A DNA stretch of 5,218 nucleotides, from positions 1 to 5,218 of the forward strand of contig JAGBVY010000015.1 of NCBI GenBank assembly GCA_017630115.1, read 5' to 3'. This stretch comes from Tidjanibacter sp. (lineage in GTDB: Bacteria; Bacteroidota; Bacteroidia; Bacteroidales; Rikenellaceae). The translations under genes were made by a program, and so were the position numbers. Numbering within the stretch: the stretch's first letter is position 1; every line of letters begins with the position of its first letter. The notes under the pieces were generated by a model that did not search any database, was not told the DNA's origin, and was given only the letters and a program-made list of their open reading frames with translations. Positions 5,088 through 5,218 of the stretch are shown in pieces.

Positions 5088-5152
5088 CATTTGTTGTCGG
5101 TAGGTATCGTTCCGACACCGTGGAGCCCCTACCCGACATAGCCAGAACCTCG

Positions 5153-5218
5153 AAGTGTCCCTCCGAATATCGACCGTGAAAATAAGGGACACTTACTCCG
5201 AAATGAGGGGACACTTTG
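5153..5218. repeat. GTGTCCC/GGGACAC repeat cluster, possible insertion-sequence end
   Basis: AAGTGTCCCT (5153-5162) and AGGGACACTT (5185-5194) form a perfect 10-bp inverted repeat. A further copy, AGGGGACACTT (5206-5216), is a near-direct repeat of the second. CTCCGAA occurs at 5161-5167 and 5197-5203. Read on the minus strand, two units share AAGTGTCCC followed by a (C)T-C/T-ATTT-C-GG pattern. Several short repeats crowded near an end is how IS21-family termini are built, and similar GTGTCC...CGACC..GAAA motifs occur in such elements, but no transposase gene lies within the window and the match is from memory only. The block could also be the edge of another element or an intergenic repeat. 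Confidence 0.45.

Noticed and set aside
4939..5214. Minus-strand frame with the peptide TRTRDPNLGKVVLYQLSY; a similar ESGTRTRDPWLGK-type peptide starts at 423
   Set aside because: These are the familiar false proteins made by translating the complement of tRNA genes. Both cover the tRNA-Gly genes.
1..5218. CRISPR array, toxin-antitoxin pair, retron or phage-defence cluster
   Set aside because: No regularly spaced repeats, no reverse transcriptase, nuclease-helicase or small toxin-antitoxin pair is present. The genes are mostly housekeeping.

Overview
The window looks like a piece of a Bacteroidales chromosome (phylum Bacteroidota). Three things point there. The promoters match the Bacteroidota TTTG / TAnnTTTG pattern, and starts have A/T-rich upstream sequence without Shine-Dalgarno motifs. 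Rho carries a long charged low-complexity insertion between its N-terminal domain and its RNA-binding domain. The pRiA4b ORF-3-like protein and a Trp1-type S1/P1 nuclease are also common there. Genus cannot be fixed; a Rikenellaceae/Alistipes-like relative is only a guess.

Left part, minus strand (1-3328). Transcription starts at a near-consensus promoter (3298-3328) and runs through a leader of about 95 nt into rho, then after 45 nt into a secreted S1/P1-type zinc nuclease. A tRNA-Gly(CCC) gene follows, with its own -7 element and an intrinsic terminator. Beyond it, a CatA-like acetyltransferase gene begins at 322 and runs off the left edge.

Right part, plus strand (3376-5087). A divergent promoter drives a two-gene unit: a pRiA4b ORF-3-like protein with an acidic tail, overlapping by 11 bp the start of miaA (tRNA A37 dimethylallyltransferase). 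A promoter whose -33 element lies in the last codons of miaA then drives tRNA-Gly(GCC), which ends at a strong intrinsic terminator. The last ~65 bases hold repeated GTGTCCC/GGGACAC motifs that look like the end of an insertion sequence, possibly IS21-like.

Most of this is housekeeping: transcription termination, tRNA supply and tRNA modification. I see no defence system, CRISPR array or clearly new multi-gene system. The points worth a second look are small. They are a G1-A72 mismatch in tRNA-Gly(GCC), a decayed tRNA-like copy in its leader, an 11-bp inverted repeat at the tRNA-Gly(CCC) promoter, a possible leader peptide and hairpin upstream of rho, AT-hook-like islands in the Rho insertion, and the IS-like right edge.
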